From: Leifsonia poae
Lineage (GTDB): Bacteria; Actinomycetota; Actinomycetes; Actinomycetales; Microbacteriaceae
Length of the DNA: 64,000 bases
Reading direction: 5' to 3'
NCBI RefSeq assembly: GCF_027921845.1
Contig: NZ_BSEN01000004.1
Coordinates: forward strand, 55,696 to 119,695
The position numbers and the translations under genes are program-made. Below are positions 1 through 7,896 of this stretch, piece by piece. A model generated the notes under the pieces. That model saw only the letters and a program-made list of their open reading frames with translations. It searched no databases and was not told the DNA's origin. Each line of letters opens with the position of its first letter. The first letter of the stretch is position 1.

Positions 1-750
1 GCCCCCCTGCTCCTGGTGCAGCCGACGGGCGTGCCCTCGAACGTGCTCGCCGAGGTGAAGCGGCTCAAGCCGAAGAAGATCATCGTCGTCGGCGGCCAGG
101 GCTCGGTGAGCACGGCCGTGATGCAGAAGCTTGCGACCGTGCAGCCGAACATCGCCCGGCGCGCCGGCGTCGACAGGTATGACGCCTCTCGCACCGTCGT
201 CGCCGATGCGTGGGCAGCGACCGGGGCGAAGACGGTGTACATCGCGACCGGTGCCACCTTCCCGGACGCGTTGTCGGCGGGAGCCGCGGCAGGCGCTCGA
301 TCGGCGCCCGTGCTGCTCGTGAACGGCTCCCGGAGCTCGCTGGATGCACCGACGCTCGCGCTCCTCCGCTCGCTCGGGACCACGACCGTGCACATCGTCG
401 GCGGCAAGGCGTCGGTCTCGGCCGGCATCCAGGCGCAGCTGGCGAAGCTGATGACCGTCGGCCGCTACGACGGAGCCGACAGGTTCGCGGTCAGCGCCAA
501 CCTCAACGTCAACAGCTTCAAAGGCACCGCCCCCGCCGTTTATCTCGCGAACGGCTTCGTCTTCCCCGACGCCCTCGCCGGAGCAGCGGCCGCCGGTGCC
601 GCGAAGAGCCCGCTGTACGTGGTGAAGCCCACCTGCGTACCGAGCGCCGCCGCATCTGGAGCTCTCGGGGTGAAGCCGGCCAAGCTCGCCCTCCTGGGCG
701 GGCCCGCATCGGTGAGCAACGAGGTCTCCAAGCTCACCGTGTGCCGCTGA
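1..750 (+). CDS. Cell-wall-binding repeat (PF04122) protein, 5'-truncated
   Basis: The reading frame is open from base 1, so this is the C-terminal part (about 249 residues) of a larger protein. It consists of tandem repeats of the cell-wall-binding repeat 2 type. Each repeat has the FPDAL-S/A-GAAAGA core followed by a VGG-ASVS element (for example near positions 262-300 and 400-425). The last repeat carries a Cys in PTCVPS and another in the final TVCR, probably a disulfide staple. In the same family these repeats anchor proteins to wall polymers, so a surface location is inferred; the signal peptide would be upstream of the window. It resembles the C-terminal third of the protein at 2369-4441, including the paired cysteines. 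The next gene starts 36 bases downstream. Confidence 0.85.
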   Translation, partial: APLLLVQPTGVPSNVLAEVKRLKPKKIIVVGGQGSVSTAVMQKLATVQPNIARRAGVDRYDASRTVVADAWAATGAKTVYIATGATFPDALSAGAAAGARSAPVLLVNGSRSSLDAPTLALLRSLGTTTVHIVGGKASVSAGIQAQLAKLMTVGRYDGADRFAVSANLNVNSFKGTAPAVYLANGFVFPDALAGAAAAGAAKSPLYVVKPTCVPSAAASGALGVKPAKLALLGGPASVSNEVSKLTVCR

Positions 751-774
751 GATTTCGTGCGCGTCGGCGATTGG

Positions 775-780
775 TAGACT
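775..780 (+). promoter_or_regulatory. -10 hexamer for leaderless rmlC
   Basis: TAGACT lies 6 nt before GTG 787. This spacing puts the transcription start on the start codon and favours GTG 787 over the TTG at 784. Confidence 0.6.
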
Positions 781-786
781 CCGTTG

Positions 787-1398
787 GTGCAAATCCGTGA
801 ACTCTCCGTGCCCGACGCGTACGAAATCACCCCCAAGCAGATCGCCGACGACCGTGGCCTGTTCCTGGAGTGGTACCGGTTCGACCGGCTCGAGGAGGCG
901 GTGGGGCATTCCCTCGACCTCAAGCAGGCCAACACCTCGGTGTCGCGGCGGGGTTCCGTCCGAGGGATCCACTTCGCCGACATCCCGCCGAGCCAGGCCA
1001 AGTACGTCACGGCACCTCGCGGGGCCGTGCTGGACTTCGTCATCGACATCCGGGTGGGATCGCCGACGTTCGGCACCTGGGACTCGGTCCTCCTCGACGA
1101 CGTCGATCGTCGGGCCATCTACGTTGCCGAAGGCCTCGGCCACTGCTTCGTCGCGCTCACCGATGACGCGACCGTGAGCTACCTGGTGACGGATGTGTAC
1201 AACCCGACCAGGGAGCACGGCATCAACCCGCTCGACGCCGACATCGCGCTGCGCTTCCCGGAGGAGGCAGGCGAACTGCTGCTCTCACCCAAGGACACGG
1301 ACGCGCCGGGGCTGGCCGAGGCCGCCGAGCTGGGGCTCCTGCCGACCTGGGACGCCGCGCGGGCTTTCTACGCGTCACTCGACAACGGAGGAAACTAG
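787..1398 (+). CDS. rmlC: dTDP-4-dehydrorhamnose 3,5-epimerase
   Basis: This is the RmlC cupin of 203 residues. It epimerises dTDP-4-keto-6-deoxyglucose at C3 and C5 on the route to dTDP-L-rhamnose in the cytoplasm. Family signs are the early GLFLEWYR segment, the SVRGIHF segment carrying the catalytic His, and the VAEGLGHCF segment. The start is chosen at GTG 787 because a TAGACT -10 box lies exactly 6 nt upstream and there is no clear Shine-Dalgarno; TTG 784 is the only in-frame competitor nearby. The gene precedes rmlA by 6 bases, with a GGAGGA ribosome binding site for rmlA over its stop codon. rmlB and rmlD are not in the window, so rhamnose synthesis must be completed elsewhere. Confidence 0.93.
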   Translation: MQIRELSVPDAYEITPKQIADDRGLFLEWYRFDRLEEAVGHSLDLKQANTSVSRRGSVRGIHFADIPPSQAKYVTAPRGAVLDFVIDIRVGSPTFGTWDSVLLDDVDRRAIYVAEGLGHCFVALTDDATVSYLVTDVYNPTREHGINPLDADIALRFPEEAGELLLSPKDTDAPGLAEAAELGLLPTWDAARAFYASLDNGGN

Positions 1399-1404
1399 AC
1401 GACC

Positions 1405-2274
1405 ATGCGTGGAATCATCCTGGCCGGCGGATCCGGCACGCGGCTGTGGCCGATCACCAAGGGCATCTCGAAGCAGCTCATGCCCATCTACGACAAGCCG
1501 ATGGTCTACTACCCGCTGTCCACGCTCATGATGGCCGGCATCAACGAGATCCTGATCATCACCACGCCCGAGTACAACGAGCAGTTCAAAGCGCTCCTCG
1601 GCGACGGCTCCTCGCTGGGCATCCGGCTCGAGTACGCGGTGCAGCCGTCTCCGGACGGTCTCGCGCAGGCCTTCATCATCGGCGAGGAGTTCATCGGCGA
1701 CGAGTCGGTGGCGCTGGTGCTCGGGGACAACATCTTCCACGGCGCCGGCCTCGGCTCGTCGCTGCGCAACCACAATGACATCGACGGCGCCCTGATCTTC
1801 GCGTATCACGTGAGCAACCCGACCTCCTACGGCGTCGTCGAGTTCGACGACAGCTTCACGGCGGTCTCGATTGAGGAGAAGCCGGTCACGCCGAAGAGCA
1901 ACTACGCCGTGCCCGGACTCTACTTCTACGACAATTCGGTCGTCGCGATCGCCAAGACCATCGAGCCGAGCGCCCGTGGCGAGTTGGAGATCTCGACGGT
2001 CAACGAGCGCTACCTCGAGGCGGGCAAGCTGCAGGTGCAGGTGCTCGACCGGGGAACGGCCTGGCTGGACACCGGGACATTCGAGTCGATGATGCAGGCC
2101 TCCGAGTATGTGCGCGTGATCGAGGACCGGCAGGGGTTCAAGGTCGGCTGTATCGAGGAGATCGCCTGGCGTGCCGGGTGGATCGACGACGCCAAGCTGG
2201 CGGAGCTCGCGGGTCCGCTCGTGAAGAGCGGGTACGGCCGCTATCTCGAGGGGTTGCTCGCCGCCGAAAGCTGA
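1405..2274 (+). CDS. rmlA: Glucose-1-phosphate thymidylyltransferase
   Basis: The 289-residue protein makes dTDP-glucose from dTTP and glucose-1-phosphate, the first step of dTDP-rhamnose synthesis. The N-terminus carries the nucleotidyltransferase signature GGSGTRLWP followed by [12 protein letters not shown]. The segments [12 protein letters not shown] and the DTGTFESM motif near the C-terminus are typical of the RmlA/RffH family, and length is normal. Start ATG 1405 has a good GGAGGA Shine-Dalgarno at 1386-1391. It is almost certainly cotranscribed with rmlC. The rhamnose is likely consumed by the WbbL-like transferase at 4461-5306. Confidence 0.95.
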   Translation: MRGIILAGGSGTRLWPITKGISKQLMPIYDKPMVYYPLSTLMMAGINEILIITTPEYNEQFKALLGDGSSLGIRLEYAVQPSPDGLAQAFIIGEEFIGDESVALVLGDNIFHGAGLGSSLRNHNDIDGALIFAYHVSNPTSYGVVEFDDSFTAVSIEEKPVTPKSNYAVPGLYFYDNSVVAIAKTIEPSARGELEISTVNERYLEAGKLQVQVLDRGTAWLDTGTFESMMQASEYVRVIEDRQGFKVGCIEEIAWRAGWIDDAKLAELAGPLVKSGYGRYLEGLLAAES

Positions 2275-2299
2275 GTTTCGCTCGTTAATTGCGAATCCA

Positions 2300-2340
2300 T
2301 GCAGATGGATGCAATTTCATTGCGTGGCTGGCATCCTGCA
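2300..2340. promoter_or_regulatory. Inverted-repeat operator candidate
   Basis: Two paired arms surround an 18-nt centre: 2300-2304 with 2336-2340, and 2308-2312 with 2331-2335, with a 3-nt bulge at 2305-2307. A smaller perfect repeat (ATCCAT/ATGGAT) overlaps at 2295-2310. The element ends 15 bases before the -10 box of the next gene, so it lies in the promoter rather than in that mRNA. A regulator site is inferred. Confidence 0.4.
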
Positions 2341-2355
2341 CGCGTCGATTCTGGA

Positions 2356-2361
2356 TAGGTT
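2356..2361 (+). promoter_or_regulatory. -10 hexamer for leaderless surface-protein gene
   Basis: TAGGTT lies 7 nt before GTG 2369. It places the start at the codon just before a classic signal peptide. Confidence 0.55.
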
Positions 2362-2368
2362 GAGACCC

Positions 2369-4441
2369 GTGTTGACCCGACCCGCCCGCACGCGCCTCAT
2401 CGCCGCCTTCCTCACCGCCATCGCTCTGGCTCTCGGAACGCTGACGATCGCGGCGCCGGCCGAGCGGGCGGACGCGGCGGTCGCGTCGGCGTTCACACCC
2501 GGCTACCTGATCAGCGACGACAACTTCTACAACGGCAACGCAATCGACGTTCCCACGATCCAGACCTTCCTCAACGCGGAGGTCCCCACCTGCCGCAGCG
2601 GGTACACCTGCCTCAAGAGCTACACCCAGGCCACGGTCTCCCGCCCGGCCGACGCGATGTGCGCCGCGTACGCCGGCGCCTCGCTCGAGAGCGCTGCCAC
2701 GATCGTCTACAAGGTCGGTCGCGCCTGCGGTATCAGCCAGAAGGCCCTCATCGTGCTGCTCGAGAAGGAGCAGAGCCTCGTGACGGATTCGTGGCCGACC
2801 TCGGGCCAGTACCGGAAGGCGACCGGATACGGCTGCCCGGACACGTCGGCGTGCGATGCGAGGTACTACGGCTTCTACAACCAGGTGTACATGGCGGCCT
2901 GGCAGTTCAAGCGTTATGGGAATCCTCCCGGCACGAGCCAGGCGTTCACCCGGTATCCGGTCGGCAAGGTCAGCTCGATCCTCTACAACGTGCCGGACTC
3001 CAAGTGCGGCGCGTCGAACGTGCTGGTGAAGAACGCCGCGACGGCGGCGCTGTACTACTACACGCCCTATCAGCCGAACGCGGCGGCCCTCGCGAACCTT
3101 TACGGAACGGGCGACACGTGCTCCGCGTACGGCAACCGCAACTTCTGGCGGCTGTACAGCGACTGGTTCGGCTCGCCGACCGCGAGCACAGCGCCGATCG
3201 GCATGTACGACACCGCCACCCTCGGCGCGACGGCGTACACCCTGACCGGCTGGGCCATCGATAAATCCTCGGTGCAGAAATCGATCAACGTCCGCATCAC
3301 GCTGAACACCCCCGCCGGAACGACGACGACGACCGTGGCGGCGAACACCTCGCGACCCGATGTCGGCGCCGCGTATCCCGGAGCGGGCAACGCCCACGGG
3401 TTCGTCGTGTCCGTTCCGCGGAACAACGCCAACGGTCAGTTCATGGCCTGCGTGACGGCCATCGCTGCCCCGGGGAACCCGGCGGGTGACACGAACTTCG
3501 GCTGCAAGAACACGTTCTATTCACCAGCTGTGAAGGGCTCGCCCGTCGTCTCCCGGCTCAGTGGGGCCGACCGGTTCGCCACCTCGGTCGCGGTCTCGAC
3601 GGCGACCTACCCGCAGCCAGGAGTGCCGGTGGCGTACATCGCCTCCGGAACGAAGTTCGCCGACGCCCTGAGCGCTGGTCCCGCCGCGGCTGCCCAGGGT
3701 GGCCCGCTGCTGCTCGTCGCCCCCGGGGGCCTGCCGGCCACGATCGCGGCCGAGCTGCGCAGACTTGCGCCCAAGAAGATCGTCATCGTGGGCGGGCCGG
3801 CGGCCGTGAGCGAGACCGTCGCGGCGCAACTGAGGTCGATCCAGCCGAACGTGCAACGCATCGCGGGAGTGAACCGGTTCGAGACCTCCCAGAAGGTGGC
3901 GGCGACGGTCTTCGGCCGGGCCACGGCCGCCTACGTCGCTTCGGCGTACAACTTCCCGGATGCACTGTCGGCGACTGCCGCGGCCGGAGCGACGAAGAAG
4001 CCCATCATCCTGATCGACAGCACGGCAGCGGTGCTCGACCCGGGCACGGCAGCGTTCCTGTCGTCGTCGAAGATCCGGGCCGTGGCCATCGTGGGAGGGC
4101 CCGCCGTGATCAAGCCGACGATGGAGGCGAGCCTCAAGCTCGCCGGCTCGACGTCCGTCAGGCTGGGCGGGTCCAACCGCTACGGCACGAGCCACCTCGT
4201 GAACATGGACGCGTTCGACGCCGCGACGACGGTGTACATCGCGACCGGGCTGTCGTTCCCGGATGCGCTGGCCGGTGCGGCGGCTGCCGGCGCCACCGCG
4301 AGCCCGCTGTTCGTGGTGCCCGGTACCTGCGTGCCGCGGGGGATCGGCAACGACATCGTGACGCTCGGTGCGAAGAAGGTCGTGATGCTCGGCGGCCCGG
4401 CCGCGCTGGCCCCCTCGATCAACACGTTGCCGCCCTGCTGA
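2369..4441 (+). CDS. Secreted two-part protein: lysozyme-like N-terminal region plus three PF04122 repeats
   Basis: The 690-residue product begins with a signal peptide (basic LTRPARTR, hydrophobic core, APAERADA cleavage region near residue 40). Residues about 45-260 form a Cys- and Tyr-rich region with ISQKALIVLLEKEQSLV (Glu132 and Glu134), which resembles the catalytic-helix region of lysozyme or transglycosylase-like folds; that activity is inference. A linker domain (about 260-390) precedes three cell-wall-binding repeats (about 390-690), the last with two Cys. An upstream ATG at 2309 is in frame, but it would place 20 non-signal residues first. GTG 2369 sits 7 nt after a TAGGTT -10 box and immediately before the signal peptide, so it is preferred. 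It probably acts at the wall surface. Confidence 0.8.
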   Translation: MLTRPARTRLIAAFLTAIALALGTLTIAAPAERADAAVASAFTPGYLISDDNFYNGNAIDVPTIQTFLNAEVPTCRSGYTCLKSYTQATVSRPADAMCAAYAGASLESAATIVYKVGRACGISQKALIVLLEKEQSLVTDSWPTSGQYRKATGYGCPDTSACDARYYGFYNQVYMAAWQFKRYGNPPGTSQAFTRYPVGKVSSILYNVPDSKCGASNVLVKNAATAALYYYTPYQPNAAALANLYGTGDTCSAYGNRNFWRLYSDWFGSPTASTAPIGMYDTATLGATAYTLTGWAIDKSSVQKSINVRITLNTPAGTTTTTVAANTSRPDVGAAYPGAGNAHGFVVSVPRNNANGQFMACVTAIAAPGNPAGDTNFGCKNTFYSPAVKGSPVVSRLSGADRFATSVAVSTATYPQPGVPVAYIASGTKFADALSAGPAAAAQGGPLLLVAPGGLPATIAAELRRLAPKKIVIVGGPAAVSETVAAQLRSIQPNVQRIAGVNRFETSQKVAATVFGRATAAYVASAYNFPDALSATAAAGATKKPIILIDSTAAVLDPGTAAFLSSSKIRAVAIVGGPAVIKPTMEASLKLAGSTSVRLGGSNRYGTSHLVNMDAFDAATTVYIATGLSFPDALAGAAAAGATASPLFVVPGTCVPRGIGNDIVTLGAKKVVMLGGPAALAPSINTLPPC

Positions 4442-4460
4442 CCGCCGTCCACTGCTGACG

Positions 4461-5306
4461 TCAGCGCGAGACCCACCAGAGGCGCCCCCAGAGGCCGAGG
4501 CGGAGTGCCAGCCTGACGGGCGCGTTGTACCAGCCGGAGTACCGCCGTGACAGATAGCGGTAGGCGCTGTCGTGATGCGCCTTCTCCATCCGCTTGACGT
4601 TGCGCGAGGCGGAGTGCGCTCCGGAGTGGGTGATCACCGCGTCGGGCACGTAGACGTTCGCCCATCCGGCACGACCGAGACGATCGCCGAGATCGACGTC
4701 TTCGAAGTACATGAAGTACGACAGGTCGAAGCCGCCGATGGCGCGGTAGGCCTCCGGGCGGATGAGCAGGCACGCACCCGAGAGCCAGCCGGCGTTGCGG
4801 CGCCGGTCGTTCTCCCGCTCGGCACGGTAGGCCACGGTCCACGGATTTCCCGGCCAGATCCGGCCGAAGACGGCGTGAGCGACTCCGGTGCGGAGGCTGG
4901 GAAGCTGCCGGGCCGAGGGATAGACGTCGCCCTCCGCCGTGAGGATCTTCGGGCCGAAGGATCCGCCGCCCGGCAACTCGTCGGCGGCCTGCACCAGCAG
5001 GTCGACCGAGCCGGGTTCGAGTACGACGTCGGGGTTCGAGACGAGGATATAGTCATACGGCTGCGTCGCGGCGTCGATCGCTGCGGCCACGCCTGATCCG
5101 TACCCGACATTGTCGGGCAGCAGGAAGAAGCGCGCGCCGGACGCCTCCGTGACGGCGCGGGTCTCGTCCGCCTCGGAGGAGGCGTTCTCGGCCACGATCA
5201 CTTCACCGACGGACGAGCCGGCAGCCGGGATCGACGCGAGGAAATGGCTCACCGCCTCCGTCGAGTTGTACGTGACGGTGACGACGAGGACGGAGCGCTC
5301 GCTCAT
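4461..5306 (-). CDS. GT2 glycosyltransferase, WbbL/rhamnosyltransferase-like
   Basis: This 281-residue GT-A enzyme most resembles WbbL-type rhamnosyltransferases, which add rhamnose from dTDP-rhamnose to a lipid-linked GlcNAc. Visible motifs are the N-terminal VVTVTYNS, the NVGYGSG turn, the metal-binding SNPDVVL and the acceptor-side FMYFEDVDLGDR. It ends in basic residues without a membrane span. Start ATG overlaps the stop of the upstream bifunctional transferase by 4 bases (ATGA), so the two are translationally coupled. It converges tail-to-tail on the PF04122 gene across a 12-bp perfect palindrome at 4454-4465 that includes its stop codon. Donor specificity is inferred from family and from the nearby rmlC-rmlA. 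Confidence 0.85.
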   Translation of the reverse strand: MSERSVLVVTVTYNSTEAVSHFLASIPAAGSSVGEVIVAENASSEADETRAVTEASGARFFLLPDNVGYGSGVAAAIDAATQPYDYILVSNPDVVLEPGSVDLLVQAADELPGGGSFGPKILTAEGDVYPSARQLPSLRTGVAHAVFGRIWPGNPWTVAYRAERENDRRRNAGWLSGACLLIRPEAYRAIGGFDLSYFMYFEDVDLGDRLGRAGWANVYVPDAVITHSGAHSASRNVKRMEKAHHDSAYRYLSRRYSGWYNAPVRLALRLGLWGRLWWVSR

Positions 5307-7804
5307 TCTGCGGCGTCGCGCCTGCGCGTCTGGCGGGCGCGGTAGCGCGTCACGACCGCGCCGGGCCCGCCCTCGCGCAGGTAGTACATCGCCCGCTCGA
5401 AGTCGCGGCGCACGCCGGTGCTCGGCACCCGATCGGACTTCTTCTTCTTTTTCGACGTGCCGTCGGAGCCCTTCTTGCCCGAGACGGCCTTGTCAGCCGC
5501 GTGCGCGGGGTTCTGGCAGAACGCCACGAGTGGAGCGAGCGTGTTCGACCAGCGGAAGTCCTCGCGCACCACGGCGACGTTCTTGCGCGCTGTCGCCGTC
5601 GCCTTCTCGGTGTAGAGGAGTCGCTCCATCGCCGTCACCAACGCGCGCTGGTCGCGTTCGGGCACGGCGGCGCCCAGCGAGCGTTCGGCGACCAGGTCGC
5701 CGAAGCTGTCGCCCTCGGTGGTGACGATCGGGAGCCCGGCCCACAGGTAGTCCAGGATGCGCGTGCGGAACGAGAACGTCGTCTCGACGTGCTGGAAATG
5801 GGTCGAGACACCGAGGTCGGCGTCGAGCAGGTAGTTCTGGCGCTCCTCGAAGGGCACCCAGTTCTCGTTGAAGAACACGTGGGTGCCGAGGAGGCCGAGC
5901 TCCTCGGCCAGGCGCTTCGCCTCGCCGACGACCTCCATCTCCGGAACATCCGGATTCGGGTGCTTGACCCCCATGAAGAACAGCTTCACGTCCGGATGCT
6001 TCACAGCGAGCTCGCCGACGGCGCGGATGAGCGTCTGCGGGTCGAACCAGTTGTAGATGCCGCCGCCCCAGACGATGACCTTGTCGTCGGCGCCGATGCC
6101 GGGGACCGCTCCGCGGATCGCGTGGCGGGTCTGCACGGGGTCGTCGCTCGAGATGCCGAACGGAGCGACGGCGATGAGCGAATCGAGTTCGGAGTCGCGG
6201 GAGTAGGTGTAGGCATTCACGCGGCCGAGTCCCGCGAGCTGGCCCAGCCAGAAGTGCCGCTGACGGTCGCTGGCGCACAGGAAGAAGTCGCCGGCCTCGA
6301 GCTGGTGATTGAGGGACAGGGTCGCGTCGGCGATCTGCTTGTTCCACAGCTTGATCGTCTGCCCCCTGCCCTGTTCGAGCTGTTCGAGGTGCATCGGGTC
6401 GTAGACGTCGACGACGAGGATCTTCTTGGTCTTCTCGAGCACGGGGAAGAGCATCAGGGCGTTGCCCTGAACGATGATCACGTCGGCCCACTGTTCGTGC
6501 TCCACCATGGAGCTCGGGCGGTGATGCGAGACGGCGGCGAGCTCGAACGGAGCGTCGACCGCCTCGACACGGTTCATCGAGACGAGGCGCACGTCGTGTT
6601 CGCCCGCGAGCTCCTTGGCGATGTGCCAGGCGCGGATCGCCGGCCCTGCCATGCGGCCGCCGACCGGGTCGCCGGTGATGACCAGAATGCGTCGCCGCGC
6701 CGACGACGACAGCACGTCGAGGTTGCGCACGATCTTCTCGTAGCCCTCGAGGTAGCTCTCGATGGGGTAGGCGGGCTCGTCCACGTTCCCGAACAGCCGC
6801 CGCAGCTCGCGATCGCTGCGCACGCGGGTGCTCTGCACCTTCTCGCGCGCCTCGCTCATCTCGGGCAGCAACTCGACCAGCTGGTCGATCGCGAAGACAC
6901 CGGCCATGGTCGACTTGGAGACGGGCATCGTGGGCTCGTCGTCCCCGCCCGGCTTGCGCAGGTCGAGGCCGGTCGAGTCGAGCTTGCCGCGGGCAACGGC
7001 CCGGCGCACCGCGAGCAGAAGGGCTCCGGAGAACACGTCGCTGAGCGACTCGTCGTCGAGGTTCTTGTAGAGCGTGTAGAGGGCGTTGCGCTCGAGCAGG
7101 TACTCCTCGCGGAAGTTGCCGAACTTGTTCATCGACGCATGGTGCTTGTGGTACGCCAGCGACTTCGGCTGGAACCGGAATCGGTGGCCGAGGAGATTCA
7201 GCCGCCAGCCCAGGTCGACATCGTCGTAGAACATGAAGTAGTTGTCGTCGAACCCGCCGAGCTCTTCGAAGATCTCGGCCCGAATGAACATGGCGGCGCC
7301 GGTGCCGAACAGCACGTCCTTCTCCACGTCCCACGAGCCGCGGTCCGGCTCGCCGGCGTGCGGCTTGTAGCCCATGCCGTACCAGGTGACGGCGGCATCG
7401 AGGTAGTCGACGTTCACGCCGTCCCAGTCGAGCACCTTGCTCGCGACCGCCCCGATGTCGAGACCGGTGGAGAAGGTGCCGATCGCCTCGGCGATCCAGT
7501 CGGCGTGCGGCTTGGCGTCGTTGTTCAGGAACGCGACGAACTCGCCTGTCGAGTTCGCGACGCCCAGGTTGCAGCCGCCGGTGAAGCCGAGGTTGGCGCC
7601 CGAGTCGATGAGAGTGATCTCGTCGCCGAGCGCGGTGAGCTTCTCGAGGCTGTCGTCACCCGACCCGTTCTCGACGACCACGATCTCGAGGAGCTCGCTC
7701 GGCCAGTTGAGCTGCTGCAGGCCCCGGATGCACTCGATGGTGTCGTCCGCGCCGCGGAAGTTGACGAGGACTACGGAGACGACCCCGGTGCGACGCTTCT
7801 TCAT
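5303..7804 (-). CDS. Two-domain glycosyltransferase: GT2 plus GT4-like
   Basis: The 833-residue protein joins two transferases. Residues about 1-320 are a GT2 domain with VVLVNFRG, ANLGFTGG, the LNNDAKP metal motif and NYFMFYDDVDLGWR. Residues about 375-755 are a GT-B, group-1-like domain that starts RRRILVITGDPVGG, includes the WGGGIYNWFDP loop, and ends with the SFRTRILDYLWAGLPIVTTEGDSFG donor-binding region. A Lys-rich tail (KKKKKSDR) follows and may touch the membrane. ATG 7804 is chosen because the residues upstream are low-complexity and unrelated; a -10 box TAGACT on this strand lies at 7850-7845. It is coupled to the next gene by ATGA. Two consecutive sugar additions by one polypeptide are inferred. 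Confidence 0.85.
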   Translation of the reverse strand: MKKRRTGVVSVVLVNFRGADDTIECIRGLQQLNWPSELLEIVVVENGSGDDSLEKLTALGDEITLIDSGANLGFTGGCNLGVANSTGEFVAFLNNDAKPHADWIAEAIGTFSTGLDIGAVASKVLDWDGVNVDYLDAAVTWYGMGYKPHAGEPDRGSWDVEKDVLFGTGAAMFIRAEIFEELGGFDDNYFMFYDDVDLGWRLNLLGHRFRFQPKSLAYHKHHASMNKFGNFREEYLLERNALYTLYKNLDDESLSDVFSGALLLAVRRAVARGKLDSTGLDLRKPGGDDEPTMPVSKSTMAGVFAIDQLVELLPEMSEAREKVQSTRVRSDRELRRLFGNVDEPAYPIESYLEGYEKIVRNLDVLSSSARRRILVITGDPVGGRMAGPAIRAWHIAKELAGEHDVRLVSMNRVEAVDAPFELAAVSHHRPSSMVEHEQWADVIIVQGNALMLFPVLEKTKKILVVDVYDPMHLEQLEQGRGQTIKLWNKQIADATLSLNHQLEAGDFFLCASDRQRHFWLGQLAGLGRVNAYTYSRDSELDSLIAVAPFGISSDDPVQTRHAIRGAVPGIGADDKVIVWGGGIYNWFDPQTLIRAVGELAVKHPDVKLFFMGVKHPNPDVPEMEVVGEAKRLAEELGLLGTHVFFNENWVPFEERQNYLLDADLGVSTHFQHVETTFSFRTRILDYLWAGLPIVTTEGDSFGDLVAERSLGAAVPERDQRALVTAMERLLYTEKATATARKNVAVVREDFRWSNTLAPLVAFCQNPAHAADKAVSGKKGSDGTSKKKKKSDRVPSTGVRRDFERAMYYLREGGPGAVVTRYRARQTRRRDAAE

Positions 7805-7844
7805 GTACCTCGAATCCTTTGCGGTCCGTCGATGAACGCGGAGC

Positions 7845-7850
7845 AGTCTA
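7845..7850 (-). promoter_or_regulatory. -10 hexamer of the two-domain GT operon
   Basis: TAGACT, read on the minus strand, implies a leader of about 35 nt before ATG 7804. It lies in the 92-bp gap between divergent genes. Confidence 0.4.
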
Positions 7851-7896
7851 CAAGGTGGGACTGGCAGGCATCCGAGTATTCGATGCGCGGTATGGA

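Noticed and set aside
784-786. TTG start for rmlC
   Set aside because: GTG 787 lies at the leaderless distance from TAGACT and no Shine-Dalgarno supports TTG.
2285-3397. Open frame of 370 codons on the minus strand
   Set aside because: Shadow of the signal-peptide and lysozyme-like part of the surface protein.
4454-4465. Perfect 12-bp palindrome GCTGACGTCAGC at a convergent junction
   Set aside because: Includes a stop codon and is short; too little to call a terminator or an operator.
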